A stretch of DNA of 64,000 nt, taken from the NCBI GenBank assembly GCA_963971405.1, contig OZ020485.1, positions 13,330,001 to 13,394,000 of the forward strand. The letters run 5' to 3'. Position numbers and translations under genes: made by a program. Below are positions 42,049 to 52,661 of the stretch, piece after piece (the stretch's first letter is position 1; every line of letters begins with the position of its first letter). The notes under the pieces are model-generated. The model was given only the letters and a program-made list of their open reading frames with translations, was not told where the DNA came from and ran no database searches. The stretch is from Psococerastis gibbosa (lineage: Eukaryota; Arthropoda; Insecta; Psocodea; Psocidae).

Positions 42049-42640
42049 CTAATAGTCTGTATTTAAAATTAAGTATTTTTTTAATTCTTTTTTTATTTTC
42101 CCTATTTTGTTCAATTCTTTTAGTTTAAGTGGCAATTTGTTAAATATCTCTGGTAAAACTGTTTCATTGAGGCGTCTGCCGTACTTATTATGTGTTATAG
42201 GAATATTTTGTCTCAATGTGTCTACATTTCTCAGTTGCCTCTTATTCTGTGTGTTTCCAACAATTTTACTTAAATACATAAAATAGTTATTCTTTATTAT
42301 AAGATATTTGTACAGTTTTCCTATTGGTAGTATATTTAGAAATCTGTATATTTCGTCTATATTTTTAAATTTTTTGTTTAATTTATTAGATAGCATGTTT
42401 TTTACTATTTTATTTTGCATTTTTTGTATTTTTGTGAAATAGCTGTTGTTATCTCTCCCCCAAGTTTGTATTCCATAATTTAATACCGATTCTATTAGTG
42501 CATGGTAAATCATTTTTAGGGTTTTTAGCGGAAGGCAATATTTTAATTTTTGCATAGCACAACACCCTGACCTCATTTTTTTGTATATACAATCAATTTG
42601 ATTCTGCCATGTTAGTCTACTGTCCAATATTAACCCAAGG
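42049..42640 (-). pseudogene. LINE ORF2 C-terminal region, ~197 codons
   Basis: Begins inside the RT thumb (YLGLILDSRLTWQNQID) and continues through YHALIESVLNYGIQTWGRDN, a standard post-RT motif of Jockey/CR1/L2-group LINEs. The catalytic RT core is missing. The frame is open to a stop at 42049, so this is a 5'-truncated but otherwise well-preserved insertion. Upstream Tyr repeats in the same frame are translated from the (TAA)n tract, not from the element. Very AT-rich codon use. Confidence 0.8.
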
Positions 42641-42726
42641 TAATAATAATAATAATAATAATAATAATGGTTACCTACAAGTAAAATACATAGTGCAGCA
42701 TGTATATATATTTTATAAGGAGACAC

Positions 42727-43879
42727 ATTAAATAAACATGAGCTAAACTTGACCTAAAATCATCAATAAGTACCCGTTATTTTTAACTGGTCAAGTTCAA
42801 TGACTGTGGCCGATCAGTGTTAGAACTGTACATTACGTATTTTTTTTTATTCTCGCTTAAGCAGTGGAACAAGGTGCACCTTTTACTCAAACTAAAGGCA
42901 AAATCTTTTTTTATTGATTATGGTACCACAGATGATCGGAGTGTTATGATTCGTTGAAATAAAGTGAAACTAAAATCGATTGCTCTGTTACAGGTAAGAA
43001 ATGCCAAATTTGTGAAAATGCAAACGTAACTTCCCAAGACATTTCCACAAAGCCAACTATAAAATATCATGTCGTAAGTAAAACTATAATTAAGTAAAAC
43101 TATAAACTATAAGAAGAATTAATTCAAATTACATCGAAAGGTGGGGTCAAGGGATCTCCCCCGAGGAATGCTTTTATTTTAAATATTTGCGAAATAGTGG
43201 GGGTTTCTGCTTTTTTTCATACCAAGGGTAATGGAAAACACGCAAAGCTTGAAATATGTTATCTTATGAAAGCAACCAAACTTTTAAAAATAATGTAATT
43301 TAGTGTAAATTGTATAACAAGTTCACATGAATAGTATAATTGAGACTTATCACCAGGGGTGGTGGCAATTAGTTTCCAGGGGGAAATTTACCCCTGCCTC
43401 CCTGTTTATGCGTCCCTGCTTACAATACAAGTAAATATATGACACAATCATTAAAAAGTTGGAAGAAAAAGCAAAAAACTTTACCAAGAAATATCACCCC
43501 TGAGGGTTACGATTAATTGCTAGTGGAGGAACTAAAGTATCAGCTGACGAAAGTTGACCGCAGAAAATAGTTTGGAATTGAAACAAATGACCTCTGACCT
43601 CCCAGAGGTCTTAAAAGCTGGATACCACCCTGATGGCGACAAGACTTTCGTTTTAGGGTTTAATGAGGAAGAGTGAGCTTTTCCGAATAGGGGAGGGTGT
43701 AGGAGGGGGTTAGAGTTTTGGAATGATTAGGGGACCTGTCAGCAGTGCCCCAACTTCCAAAAGTTTCGGTTTCGTTTTAATGATTTTGATCATTGATGAC
43801 AAGGAGGCAAAACGTTGCTGACCAAAACATCCCAAATAGAGCAGTGGGCATGAGAGAGAGTATCTTCTACCTGTGCTTA
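42727..43879. other. Mostly unassigned
   Basis: About 43140-43430 contains GGGATCTCCCCCGAGG and AAATAGTGGGGGTTTCTGC, a diverged relative of the hAT MITE interior at 612 and 34145, without definable ends. No gene supported. Confidence 0.4.
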
Positions 43880-44144
43880 GGCGGGGTTTCCACCGACCTC
43901 TAATTGCAGAATGCACATGACATTGACAGAAATTTTTGTTTTACTCTATGCCATAGTTAAATGTATCAATGATCATAGAGTAAAATCACAAACAAACAAA
44001 CTAAAATTAAAAAATGGCGTCATGGGATATGTTAAGTACAAACATTTTAATAGATTTCTATAAAAAGAAAAATTCAATGTCATTTGCATTCTGCCACGTC
44101 AACGTAAGTGCATTCTGCAATGAGAGGTCGGTGGAAACCCCGCC
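43880..44144. mobile_element. Fold-back MITE (GTTTCCACCGA family), copy C
   Basis: GGCGGGGTTTCCACCGACC at the left and its inverted partner at the right end. The central segment (ATCAATGATCATAGAGTAAA) is in the opposite orientation to copies A, B and D, which suggests inversion or recombination between arms. One right arm is partly deleted. Confidence 0.85.
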
Positions 44145-44191
44145 ATAGGCCCAGATCCTTATTGGGCTGTCGTGCTACAGTGTTTTTTTTT

Positions 44192-45000
44192 CGTTGTTTA
44201 GTCCAATAGTATTTGTTATAAATTATAATGGTGTGGACCAACTCCTACAATTCTCGAATCACCTCAAGTCTCTTAGGCCAACCATCCAATTCAGAATGGA
44301 ATTAGAATCCAATAATGCATTGTCATTCCTTAACGTCTTAGTTAGAAAAAAACATAGACAAGCTGGAAAGCACTGTATAAAGTATGCCTACCCACACACG
44401 AAGATACCTCAATTACACCTCCAACGACCCACAAGCCATCAATATCTATAATATAGCATAACAGATAACATATAACATCATAGAGGGAACAATAAATAAA
44501 TAAATAAATAAATAAATCTGCAGCAAGTTATGGAGGATGTAGGGGCCAATACATACGTGGAGCTGAAGAGGGTGTGCCAGGTTCGAGGGGAGTGGAGGCA
44601 TCGAAGCCACATGTTGCTGCTAACCAGCCATCCGGCTGTAACTTGAAGAAAAAGAGAAACAGAGCCAAAACTATTTTTTTCTCAACGGATCCATACCTTC
44701 AGAGACATCAGAAAGGACCTTCAAGCCAACGGCTATCCCATTCCCGAAAGATATAGTAGTTTATTAAGCAATGAAACCTCCTAAAACTCCCAGTTCACAA
44801 ACCTAACCATTGGAAAAGTCACAGTCGTCCTGCCATATATATCTGGTTTATCCGAAAAGATGTGCAAGATAGGTCAAAAAGTCAACATCCGAACAGCATT
44901 CAAGTCCGAGTCAACCCTTAGGAAAGAAAGTTACATCGTCCTTGTCAATCGTCCAGAAATCATCTCAGAACTAAACCATCATTCCTCCTCAGGACTAAAC
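44192..45000 (+). pseudogene. Penelope-like element fragment
   Basis: Two blocks in order. 44194-44451 encodes LRPTIQFRMELESNNALSFL and NVLVRKKHR, the familiar PLE pattern around HPxIQFTMExExNNSLPFLDV near the RT end. 44812-44940 encodes GKVTVVLPYISGLSEKMCKI and NIRTAFKSESTLRK, the downstream linker pattern before the GIY-YIG domain. The segment between is frameshifted or deleted, and the catalytic RT motif and GIY-YIG nuclease are not seen. A dead fragment. Confidence 0.7.
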
Positions 45001-45663
45001 CTGATGGTTTCGGAGTAGCACCCACTTCCGAAACCTCGCCCCCTTCCCCTGCCAATATGCTCTATGAGCTATTCGATGACTTTGAGGCCCTGTCTCTAAT
45101 GACTATTAACACAGCAGGCAATGTAAATCCAACTAACTGTTAAATAATATAGCACCATTGCCATTAATATTTACCAATAGAGAACCCGCAGCTAAAACAA
45201 TAAAGGTCTGCAAAGGGACAGGTTTACAATAATAGGAACATTGTAACAATAATGAAGGAACAATCGGGAGGTGCAACGGTGATTTACGAGCAATGATTCC
45301 CCACTATTACGGACACAATAAACATTATATCACGAATGATGAACGGCAATGCTAAAACTAATGTTGCAATGCAAAGATAGGACAGGAAATAAAACTATGG
45401 TTTGCGGAAACGTGGATTTACTGTGAACTGTGTGTAGTGCTGTGTATAGTACGTGCTGTTGCAGAGATAGCGTACAGCCCCATTTACCTCATTAACGCTT
45501 TCATGTTGGCGTAATAATTTTCATTCAGGTGGAAAATGGAAACCTTTTTGATTACTATCTAAATGAATTTAAGGTTGCTGGGCAGTGGGCTTACCTTTCG
45601 ACGTTGCACAAAACAGGGGAAACGATTTGCTTCTGAGAATAAGGTTCTCAACCGGTTGGTTCT
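45001..45663. other. Unassigned
   Basis: May include decayed sequence 3' of the Penelope-like fragment. No motif recognised. Confidence 0.3.
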
Positions 45664-45666
45664 TAA

Positions 45667-45880
45667 GGCGACCCCTACACGGTCAATAATAATGACATTA
45701 TCAGTAATGTCATTACTATTCAGTAATGTCATTACTATTCAGTAATGATGCAGCTATGATCAGAAAATCGGGATCCTTATCATTATTTTTCGTCATTCCA
45801 ACTTTGTCCACCTTACACGATCATTATAACTGTCATCTTGATAAGGTAATGTCATTATTACTGATCGTGTAGAGGCCGCC
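45667..45880. mobile_element. TAA-flanked MITE, 214 bp (PIF/Harbinger-like)
   Basis: GGCGACCCCTACACGGTCA and the inverted TGATCGTGTAGAGGCCGCC are the ends. TAA flanks both sides (45664-45666 and 45881-45883), as in PIF/Harbinger insertions. The subterminal region has an internal duplication (CAGTAATGTCATTACTATT twice at about 45700-45737). Confidence 0.8.
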
Positions 45881-46256
45881 TAAGGGTTTCTGTCTTACAT
45901 AGCCCCAATTACACCCGTCGCCACACATGGTACCGAAGCATGGGTGACTCTGACTGCCACTCATGGCGGTTCCAAGGAAATTTGAGGGGGGGGGGGTTTC
46001 AGTCAATAGTACCATACTCGTATGAAATGTAGTAAAATTTTAGCCTATGAATTCAACTTTAAAGTACTGTATAAGCAACTGATGCAGTGATACACATGTT
46101 ATACGTTATACCATTCAAACAGGGCTATATCGTCGCTATATTCATTGGTGTTGTTTACTTTTGCTCATAGGTAGACGGAGCTCTTGACATTTTCGAAGGT
46201 CATTCCTTCCACAGGCAGGTTGTTTTCTCTTCGCCTCCTTTCCATAGGCGCGGTTT

Positions 46257-46656
46257 CCACCGACCTGCAAGTGCAAAATCCACATACGGTGACGTGGTAG
46301 CAGATATCATTAATAAAGGGGGGGTTTCCACCGACCTCTCATTGCAGAATGCAAATGACATTGACGGAAATTTAAATTTTTCTTTTTATAGTAATCTATT
46401 AAAATGTTTGTACTTAACATATCCCATGACGCCATTTTTTAGTTTTAGTTTGTTTGTTTGTTTGTGATTTTACTCTATGATCGTTGATCAATTTTAACTA
46501 TGGCATAGTGTAAAACAAAAATTTCCGTCAATATCATTTGCATTCTGCAATGAGAGGTCGGTGGAAACCCCGCCTTTATTAATGATATTAATGATATTAA
46601 TGATGCCACGTCACCGTGTGTGTATTTTGCACATGCAGGTCGGTGGAAAGCGCGCC
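46257..46656. mobile_element. Fold-back MITE (GTTTCCACCGA family), copy D
   Basis: Outer ends GGCGCGGTTTCCACCGACCT and the inverted GGTCGGTGGAAAGCGCGCC, flanked by ATA on both sides. Inner arms (from about 46319 and up to 46575) carry the standard CTCATTGCAGAATGCAAATG segment. The structure is therefore a hairpin within a hairpin. The loop matches copy A. Confidence 0.85.
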
Positions 46657-46684
46657 ATAGCTGGCATTACTCAGTAAATATAGT

Positions 46685-46830
46685 ATATTTGCAACATTCA
46701 TTTCCAGGCCTACTTGTCCCGTCTCTACACATAATCTGGCAAGTCTGTCTTCCATCCAGGGTCGGGATAACTATATATTTATTAGTGTATGTTTTGCAAA
46801 TAAATATTCTATTCTATTCTGTTCTATTCT
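46685..46830 (+). mobile_element. LINE 3' end fragment with (TTCTA)n tail
   Basis: TATGTTTTGCAAATAAATA followed by TTCTATTCTATTCTGTTCTA is a CR1-type 3' ending: poly(A)-like signal, then a short tandem tail. No coding part. Confidence 0.6.
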
Positions 46831-46974
46831 ATTGAGCAGGCCAACAACCTGTCCCATCCACCATTGGTGGAGACACCCTCCCTTTAAATTCTACAACCAT
46901 ATCAATTCCCGCCTCGGAGGTATGCATGCATGTATAAGGACCCGATGTTAAAGCGTCCACTCTACCCGGATTTT

Positions 46975-47230
46975 CTTCTTCTTCTTCTGGCTTCGCAGCC
47001 CTTCGGCCTGCTCGACAATACTCCTCCAGTCATCTCGGTCTTGCACAACGCTCCACCATCTACGGACTCCCAACTCGCGAAGGTCAGTTGTCAGCTCATC
47101 CTTCGAACGTTTTCGAGGGCACCCGGCCAGTCATCTTCCTGTCATGCTTGTTTTGTACATCTTTTTGGCATGGGGTCGTCTGACATGTCTGACGTGCCCC
47201 ATGGTATGAAGCAAAGCAGAACAAAGTTCC
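46975..47230 (-). pseudogene. LINE ORF2 C-terminal tail fragment (family W)
   Basis: On minus the peptide reads KDELTTDLRELGVRRWWSVV, QDRDDWRSIVEQAEGLRSQ and then a Lys run from an (AAG)n tail. DLxxLGV-W-xxDRxxWR is the typical LINE ORF2 C-terminus. Best preserved of three copies. Confidence 0.75.
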
Positions 47231-47997
47231 CAGTGACTAAGCAATGAGACGGCTGTCTTCCAATGGGCCCTAAATAAATATAACACCCTTACAACTTTAA
47301 GCACTCAATCATCTTTCCTGAAAGCGAAAGAAACGAAAACTCTAAATTAAATGAAATTTACAAGTTGTAACCAAAAATAATCAATGAGGAAAATTGCTGC
47401 AAAACAATTCATTCTTCCAAAAAGTCATTTTCTGGCAAATGAATTTTAAATTTTCACTGAAGTTTCACTAAAGGAATGAACAATTTCAAACTTGATGGAT
47501 GAGAATAAAATCAGTCCGGTCATTGTATTGAATCTACGTTCTTTTCAGCGGCCTTCGCCAACTGCTTCGTCTCCCTTTTCTTATTCTCCGCTCTTTTTTT
47601 TTAAAAAAAGTTTTACTGTTTTTCTGTTGTTCTGTTCTTTGGGAGCTCTGTGTAATGAGTAATGACTTGCCTGACAGAAAGAGGCCTTACAACCCTTGTC
47701 GCCACATATTAGAGGGAGGAAAGTCGCTGCCTACTCTAAAATTACAAAAAGAAATTGCAGATTACTTACAGATCCTATTTGAGTGTAAGAGAGTTGGCTT
47801 AGTATTACAATAGAACAAAAAGTCCATATTTACCTGAAGGGTTCCAAATACAGAAAATTTTAGTAAAAATAAATATTATCAACCTATAATTAACAAAAAG
47901 TAGACAATAAAGAAATAGGTACGCAACAAACTTTGTAAGCAAAGGGCGCTAATGTTTGCCATGAACCCTTCAAATATAGCCGATAACTTCATTTTTT
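47231..47997. other. Unassigned
   Basis: No feature supported. Confidence 0.4.
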
Positions 47998-48165
47998 TAA
48001 AGATTATTCGCATCCAAACCAATTCAATGAATGTATCCGAATAATCTCTTCGGCGCCTTTGTAGGTAATACCTGTGTTGAGTTACGACAGGTTTCCGATC
48101 GCATGATGTGTAGAGACTCGCACAAGTACGAACAAGCTACCACTATGCCATCGAAGACCACCCGC
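47998..48165 (+). repeat. Unclassified dispersed repeat 'D', copy 5
   Basis: AAGATTATTCGCATCCAAA, TGTATCCGAATAATCTCTTC and CGACAGGTTTCCGATCGCAT match the 4285 and 40590 copies. Confidence 0.65.
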
Positions 48166-48947
48166 CACTGCATTTACGCAGTAATGATTATGTCGACTTT
48201 GACGCAAATTATCATCGCATCAAGCCTGAAATCATAAAGAACTACAATACGGTTCAATATAAAAGAAAACAGGAAATGATATAGGAACGCCATTAAAAGT
48301 CTACAAAGAAGGATTTGCAAGTTATACAAGGGAAAGTGGTGAAGAGGAGGGAAGCTGTCCCAATAGAGTGAAGAAACGGCGCCCTAATTGAACCAAGTTT
48401 GTTCCTTTGGGACACTACGACAATACCGTAAGCTGGGGAAAAAGTTGGCGTAACGAGACAAGTTCATACATCATTAGTGGTAAGCTCTCTTGCTTTGACA
48501 CAAAGCACAGTTCCATCCTCACTTGCCCCGCACTACCCTCTTGTAAAACCTCCTTTTTTTTCTTTTTCGTAGCCGATTGTCGTTTATGTGGCTTCGCTGG
48601 AACCATGACAATGGCTGGGAATCCTTTTCTGGGGAAGAGTTCGTAAACGCCAATTATATAATTTTCTCTCTCTCTCTCTCGGCCGCTGCTTCGCGAGTTT
48701 AGTACTTTGTATTAGTCATAATTTAACCTGGAGAATGTATATCATTATTTGATTTTGGAGAGCTGTTTGTAAGCTTTGAGTCTCTATTGCACTTGAAGTG
48801 GTAACTGCATTGAGTTTGAATAGAATATTGTAGTATCGTTCGAAAATCTCTTAATGACTTATTGGGTTGACACTTGATTGTATTATAGGGAGAGTTTCCG
48901 GTTATCCTCATGCTTCCCAAAGCCTTTGGTCAGTGCACTCTGCCAAA
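48166..48947. other. Unassigned with (TC)n
   Basis: A (CT)n run occurs at about 48663-48680. Frames at 48407-48646 and the opposite strand have no domain. Confidence 0.4.
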
Positions 48948-49290
48948 ATACTTACTTTACTTTACTTTTTCAGCGCCATTTCCCTTCACGGGGGGTCGGC
49001 GGCACGACAGCAACGCTTCCAGGTCACCCGGTCTTGGGCCTGTTCCTTCGTGAGATTGGCAATTAGTAGGTCCTTCCGTGTTTTACTCGCCAGTGAGATT
49101 TTTGGTCGTCCACGTGCTCTGGTTCCTGGTACGGGTGTTGATCGCACTCTTTTTATCAACTCGTTGTCCCCCCTCCTCTCGACGTGCCCCCACCAGCTTA
49201 GTCGTCTTTCTCGCAGCTTTTCGTGGATGTCTCTTGTTCTCATTTGGCATCTTATGTCGGTGTTTCTCACTCTGTCAATCAGAGAAAAGC
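48948..49290 (-). pseudogene. LINE ORF2 C-terminal tail (RTE/BovB-like pattern)
   Basis: The minus frame includes LRERRLSWWGHVERRGDNEL, IKRVRSTPVPGTRARGRPKI and RKDLLIANLTKEQAQDRVTW. RLxWxGHVERR..GRPKxxW..RKDL..EDAQDRxxWR is a widespread LINE C-terminus. A short TAAAG tandem tail follows (about 48950-48968). 94 open codons, 5' truncated. Confidence 0.8.
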
Positions 49291-50790
49291 CACATACATT
49301 CAGATTTCAGTCTTACTCATTTCAATATGAAAATTATAAGTGTTGTGTCATAAATTAGCCTACTGGCTACTTCTGTACTGGTACTGTTGTTTATTACTCT
49401 TTTACAACATATTAGATGGCACCATTGTCGATACCAATGGCAAGGGCCGACCAAGTACGCATGCATTGCCCTCAAGCTACTTGAAACTCAATGAAACGGC
49501 CCAGGACAGGGTAAGAAAGATTTATTTCAAAGATTGACGAAGCCACTACATAAATGTCTACCACAAGAAAAGAAACCTCATGATGAGTATTTATTTTCAT
49601 AATATTATGATTGTATTGTGCTATTGAATCACTGAAACACTGTTGGTCAAGATGGACAATTAAATAATTGTGAAACTGCGGTCCATGAATGCTGTGAATA
49701 TAAATTATATAAATTGAATTCCCCCCTCCCCCCCCCCCTATTGCATAGAAGGGGCGAAATAAGTTTATGATGCTGAGTAAGCGGTAGACAAGGGTAAGTG
49801 ACGGGTTTATGGGGCTGCGCTCAAACTTTACGGTTCCAAACAGCTCCCCTTTTTGGGGGACTAAGTTCAGCTCCTGTTTAGTTGCGAAGTCATTTTCCTT
49901 TTTGAAAATTACTCACTCATGGCGTTTTGGGGCTGATATGATCTTCATATTTTCCTGTTCGTCTCAAGGTGAGTTCGAAGTAATTCGATGTACGATGTTA
50001 CTTTAATCTACCCAAGTTTAATTGAACAATTTTTTTTTGTTACTTTCCGTATACCTACGAAAGTCTTATTCTGATTTCTGGGCAACTTATTTTTTGTTCA
50101 ATATCAATACTTAGGTCAGCAATTGGAAAACCATGGTCTTTAATTTAGAATTAATTTTTTTTTATACTTTTTGAGGTACCTGTACAGCCGAAAAACCACG
50201 GAAAGACGTGATTTTTTTTTAATTTTTGGCAATTTTCCGCATCGATATTTCGGTGAGAAATGACAGAATCCGATTCAGCAACCCCACAAACATATAAACG
50301 AGAAAATTTCGAGGTAACCGGAACTTTCCTGAATAGGCTGTTTTTCTGACAAATGTACCGTATTATTTGCCCTTTATTTGACTATTCTTCATTGCTTACA
50401 AACAACTTAAGCACTCCCATTTATCATTGAAGTCAGCAAACAAACGTGCGCCGCAGTAAGGTGGCCCATTCAAAGAAACGCCCCTTTCCAGAACTAACAT
50501 GGGCAACAAGTCTCCAACAAGGCGACTCATAGAGGGGGCGTGGTCGGCGAAAGTTTAGCCGACGTCTGTTGACAAGCCATCGGCTGGAACTTTGCCGAGG
50601 CCTCTGAGTTAAGAGTCACCCTTGCAATCTCTGCTTTATATAGTCGGTTTGTGCATTCTCTAGCAATTTCAAGGTAAAAATGCCACTGTTGGATATACTT
50701 ATGATCATGCTTTCGCTTGTTACAAAGCTTGTCTCAGCTTGCTCATTATCGCTTGTAGCCGGTGTAGGTTGACACCGAGGACGTGTACCA
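49291..50790. other. No supported gene
   Basis: 1.5 kb without recognisable coding sequence. A C-rich tract lies at about 49721-49738. A roughly 19-bp imperfect hairpin (GGCGAAAGTTTAGCCGAC against its partner) lies at about 50547-50600. Confidence 0.35.
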
Positions 50791-50829
50791 GTTTGACAAT
50801 TGCCAAAAATTCATATGGAAACAATATAA
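50791..50829. repeat. Left half of the split repeat (cf. 1-70)
   Basis: GTTTGACAATTGCCAAAAAT then TCATATGGAAACAATATAA aligns with bases 1-41, ending where the HINE-like copy 4 begins. Confidence 0.55.
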
Positions 50830-51529
50830 AGAACCGGTCCTAGCTTACTCGAACATACTTTCCAATTTATCAATTAGTAGATGGAGGAAATGAGTAATTT
50901 CATGGTAAATAATTTTCCTATGGCTAAATTTCCGTAAATTCTAGATAGATCAGACCAACACATTACCACACAGCAATAATGGCAGGGCACGCAATGCATT
51001 TCAGCGTGAATTTGCTTTCATTTTTGGAATTTTTTTTTTGCACAAAACCAAAAGGTTTTTTGGGAAAGCAACCTGTCCGGTTTCGTTACTCAACTTAACC
51101 CCTAAAACATACCTGAAGGTAGAAATAGTCGTTGAAAGGTTTGACGGAACAATTATTTTATAGTTATTTTTCTTAAAAATTTAGTTATATTTATTTTTTT
51201 ACCACCAGAAGCAAGCTATCAAGGGGCAAGCGACCCTCCGCATTTTGTCAACATTAATAACGACTACAGTTTTTGAGAATTAAACCCCCCCGAAATTGAG
51301 TTAGCCAAAAAACATCTGTTCATTTTTGTGAACCTTCATGCCAAATTTCATACGAATCGACTGAGTAGTTTGCCCGGAAATCGATGAACAGACAGAGCGA
51401 CAGACAGACATTTCGTAAAAACTTTTTTGGGTTCGTGGTACCTCAAAACGTGTAAATCCGTTGAAATCTCGGAGTCGAAAATTTTGACCATCACAAAGCT
51501 TTCCTTATACCACGTACAAATGGGAAAGC
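50830..51529 (-). mobile_element. HINE-like element, copy 4 (internally deleted)
   Basis: The 3' end is AGAACCGGTCC at 50830, with a mutated hairpin (CTAGCTTACTCG). The 5' palindrome (GCTTTCC..GGGAAAGC) closes at 51529. The microsatellite is GACAGACAGA at about 51396. About 160 bases shorter than copy 3. Lies just upstream of the plus-strand LINE. Confidence 0.78.
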
Positions 51530-51867
51530 ACCTACGTACTGCACTGCTGGTAGACCTATGATTTTTCACGTATCTATCTATTTTATTTCAACTCTTAGTT
51601 AGTGCAATGTAACGAAATTGTGGGTTATGTAAATTAGGCTATCTACCAAGTAAGAAAGTATAAAGCATAAAACTTTTGATAAATTTTATTATTATTATTA
51701 TTTAATAAGCTTATTTAATATGCTTTGTTTCTCAAACTAGTTATAGGCTACATAAATGTATGATAGACCAACAAATAATAGCTCGTAATATCCATATTAG
51801 TCTCTTGAGCTGTATGTATTTAATTTAATCTCAACGGAATGGCGTAGGTAATGGAAGGAGACTACCA
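51530..51867 (+). other. Possible 5' region of the adjacent LINE
   Basis: Non-coding, contains (TTA)n at about 51690-51701. It lies between the HINE-like copy and the endonuclease frame. May be LINE 5' UTR or older flanking DNA. Confidence 0.3.
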
Positions 51868-52661
51868 ATGAGCAGAACGTTCCTAAGTCTAGTCGACAAT
51901 GAAGATACTAAAGAAACCAATGTATGCAGAAATAACTTTGATATCAATTTCTTCAGTAATAGACATTTAAAAATTTTACAAATGAATATTAGAAGCATAG
52001 GAGCTAACTTCGACGAATTTTTGCTAATTCTAAACGGCACTGGCATTCTCTTTGATATTATAATTTTAACTGAAACATGGCACTCCCAAATAAATCCGAA
52101 AAGAAATTTTACTATACCAAATTATCAAACTTATCTTTACTCAAGTGAAATAAATAAATGTGACGGAATTGCGATCTTCACGCGGGCTAGCCTCTCGGCT
52201 ACCTGCTCACCGGCCGGAATACCCGGTAGTTGTGCGGCTCATATCTCTTTAAATTCTCTAACGAACTCCAAAATATTCTGGCCATATACAGACCTCCACC
52301 CACGAACGTTGCTACATTTATCTCCGGCTTAGCGACTTTTCTATCTGGCTTCCAAAATAATGATATGATCCACTTGGCAGGGGATGTAAATATTAACATA
52401 CTCGACACAGACCTCGATAACGTTACTTTAGAATACCTGAATTTACTGTCGTCCAGAGGCTTTTACTCGGTTATCAACTGCTACACTAGAGTAGACGGAA
52501 CTATTATGTCCTGCATAGACCACATCTTTACCAAACAAACCAATCATAGCTCGGGACATATACTACACTACAATCTAATATTACAGACCACTACATCACA
52601 GCTCTCTCAATACTACATAACAACTCGCAACCAGTGTACGAAAAAAGGAACAAACTCGTAG
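51868..52661 (+). pseudogene. LINE endonuclease region, two frameshifts
   Basis: The EEP-type endonuclease is read in three pieces: 51868 to about 52215 (LQMNIRSIG, ILTETWHS, DGIAIFTRA), about 52225-52575 (NILAIYRPPP, HLAGDVNINIL, SCIDHIF), then the frame of the RT ORF from about 52580 (TDHYIT). The active-site pattern N-E-D/N-D-DH is still recognisable across the pieces. The frameshifts would prevent synthesis of a functional nicking domain, so this copy is probably immobile. Confidence 0.8.

Larger units (their letters stand above)
41746..42640 (-). mobile_element. LINE 3' portion, copy A (family N)
   Basis: Consists of the ORF2 C-terminal region (42049-42640), a roughly 300-base 3' UTR, the terminal hairpin (41755-41779) and an (ATT)n tail. 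The 5' truncation point abuts a (TAA)n run (about 42645-42668). It lies head to tail with copy B, with (ATT)n tracts at the junctions. Confidence 0.8.
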
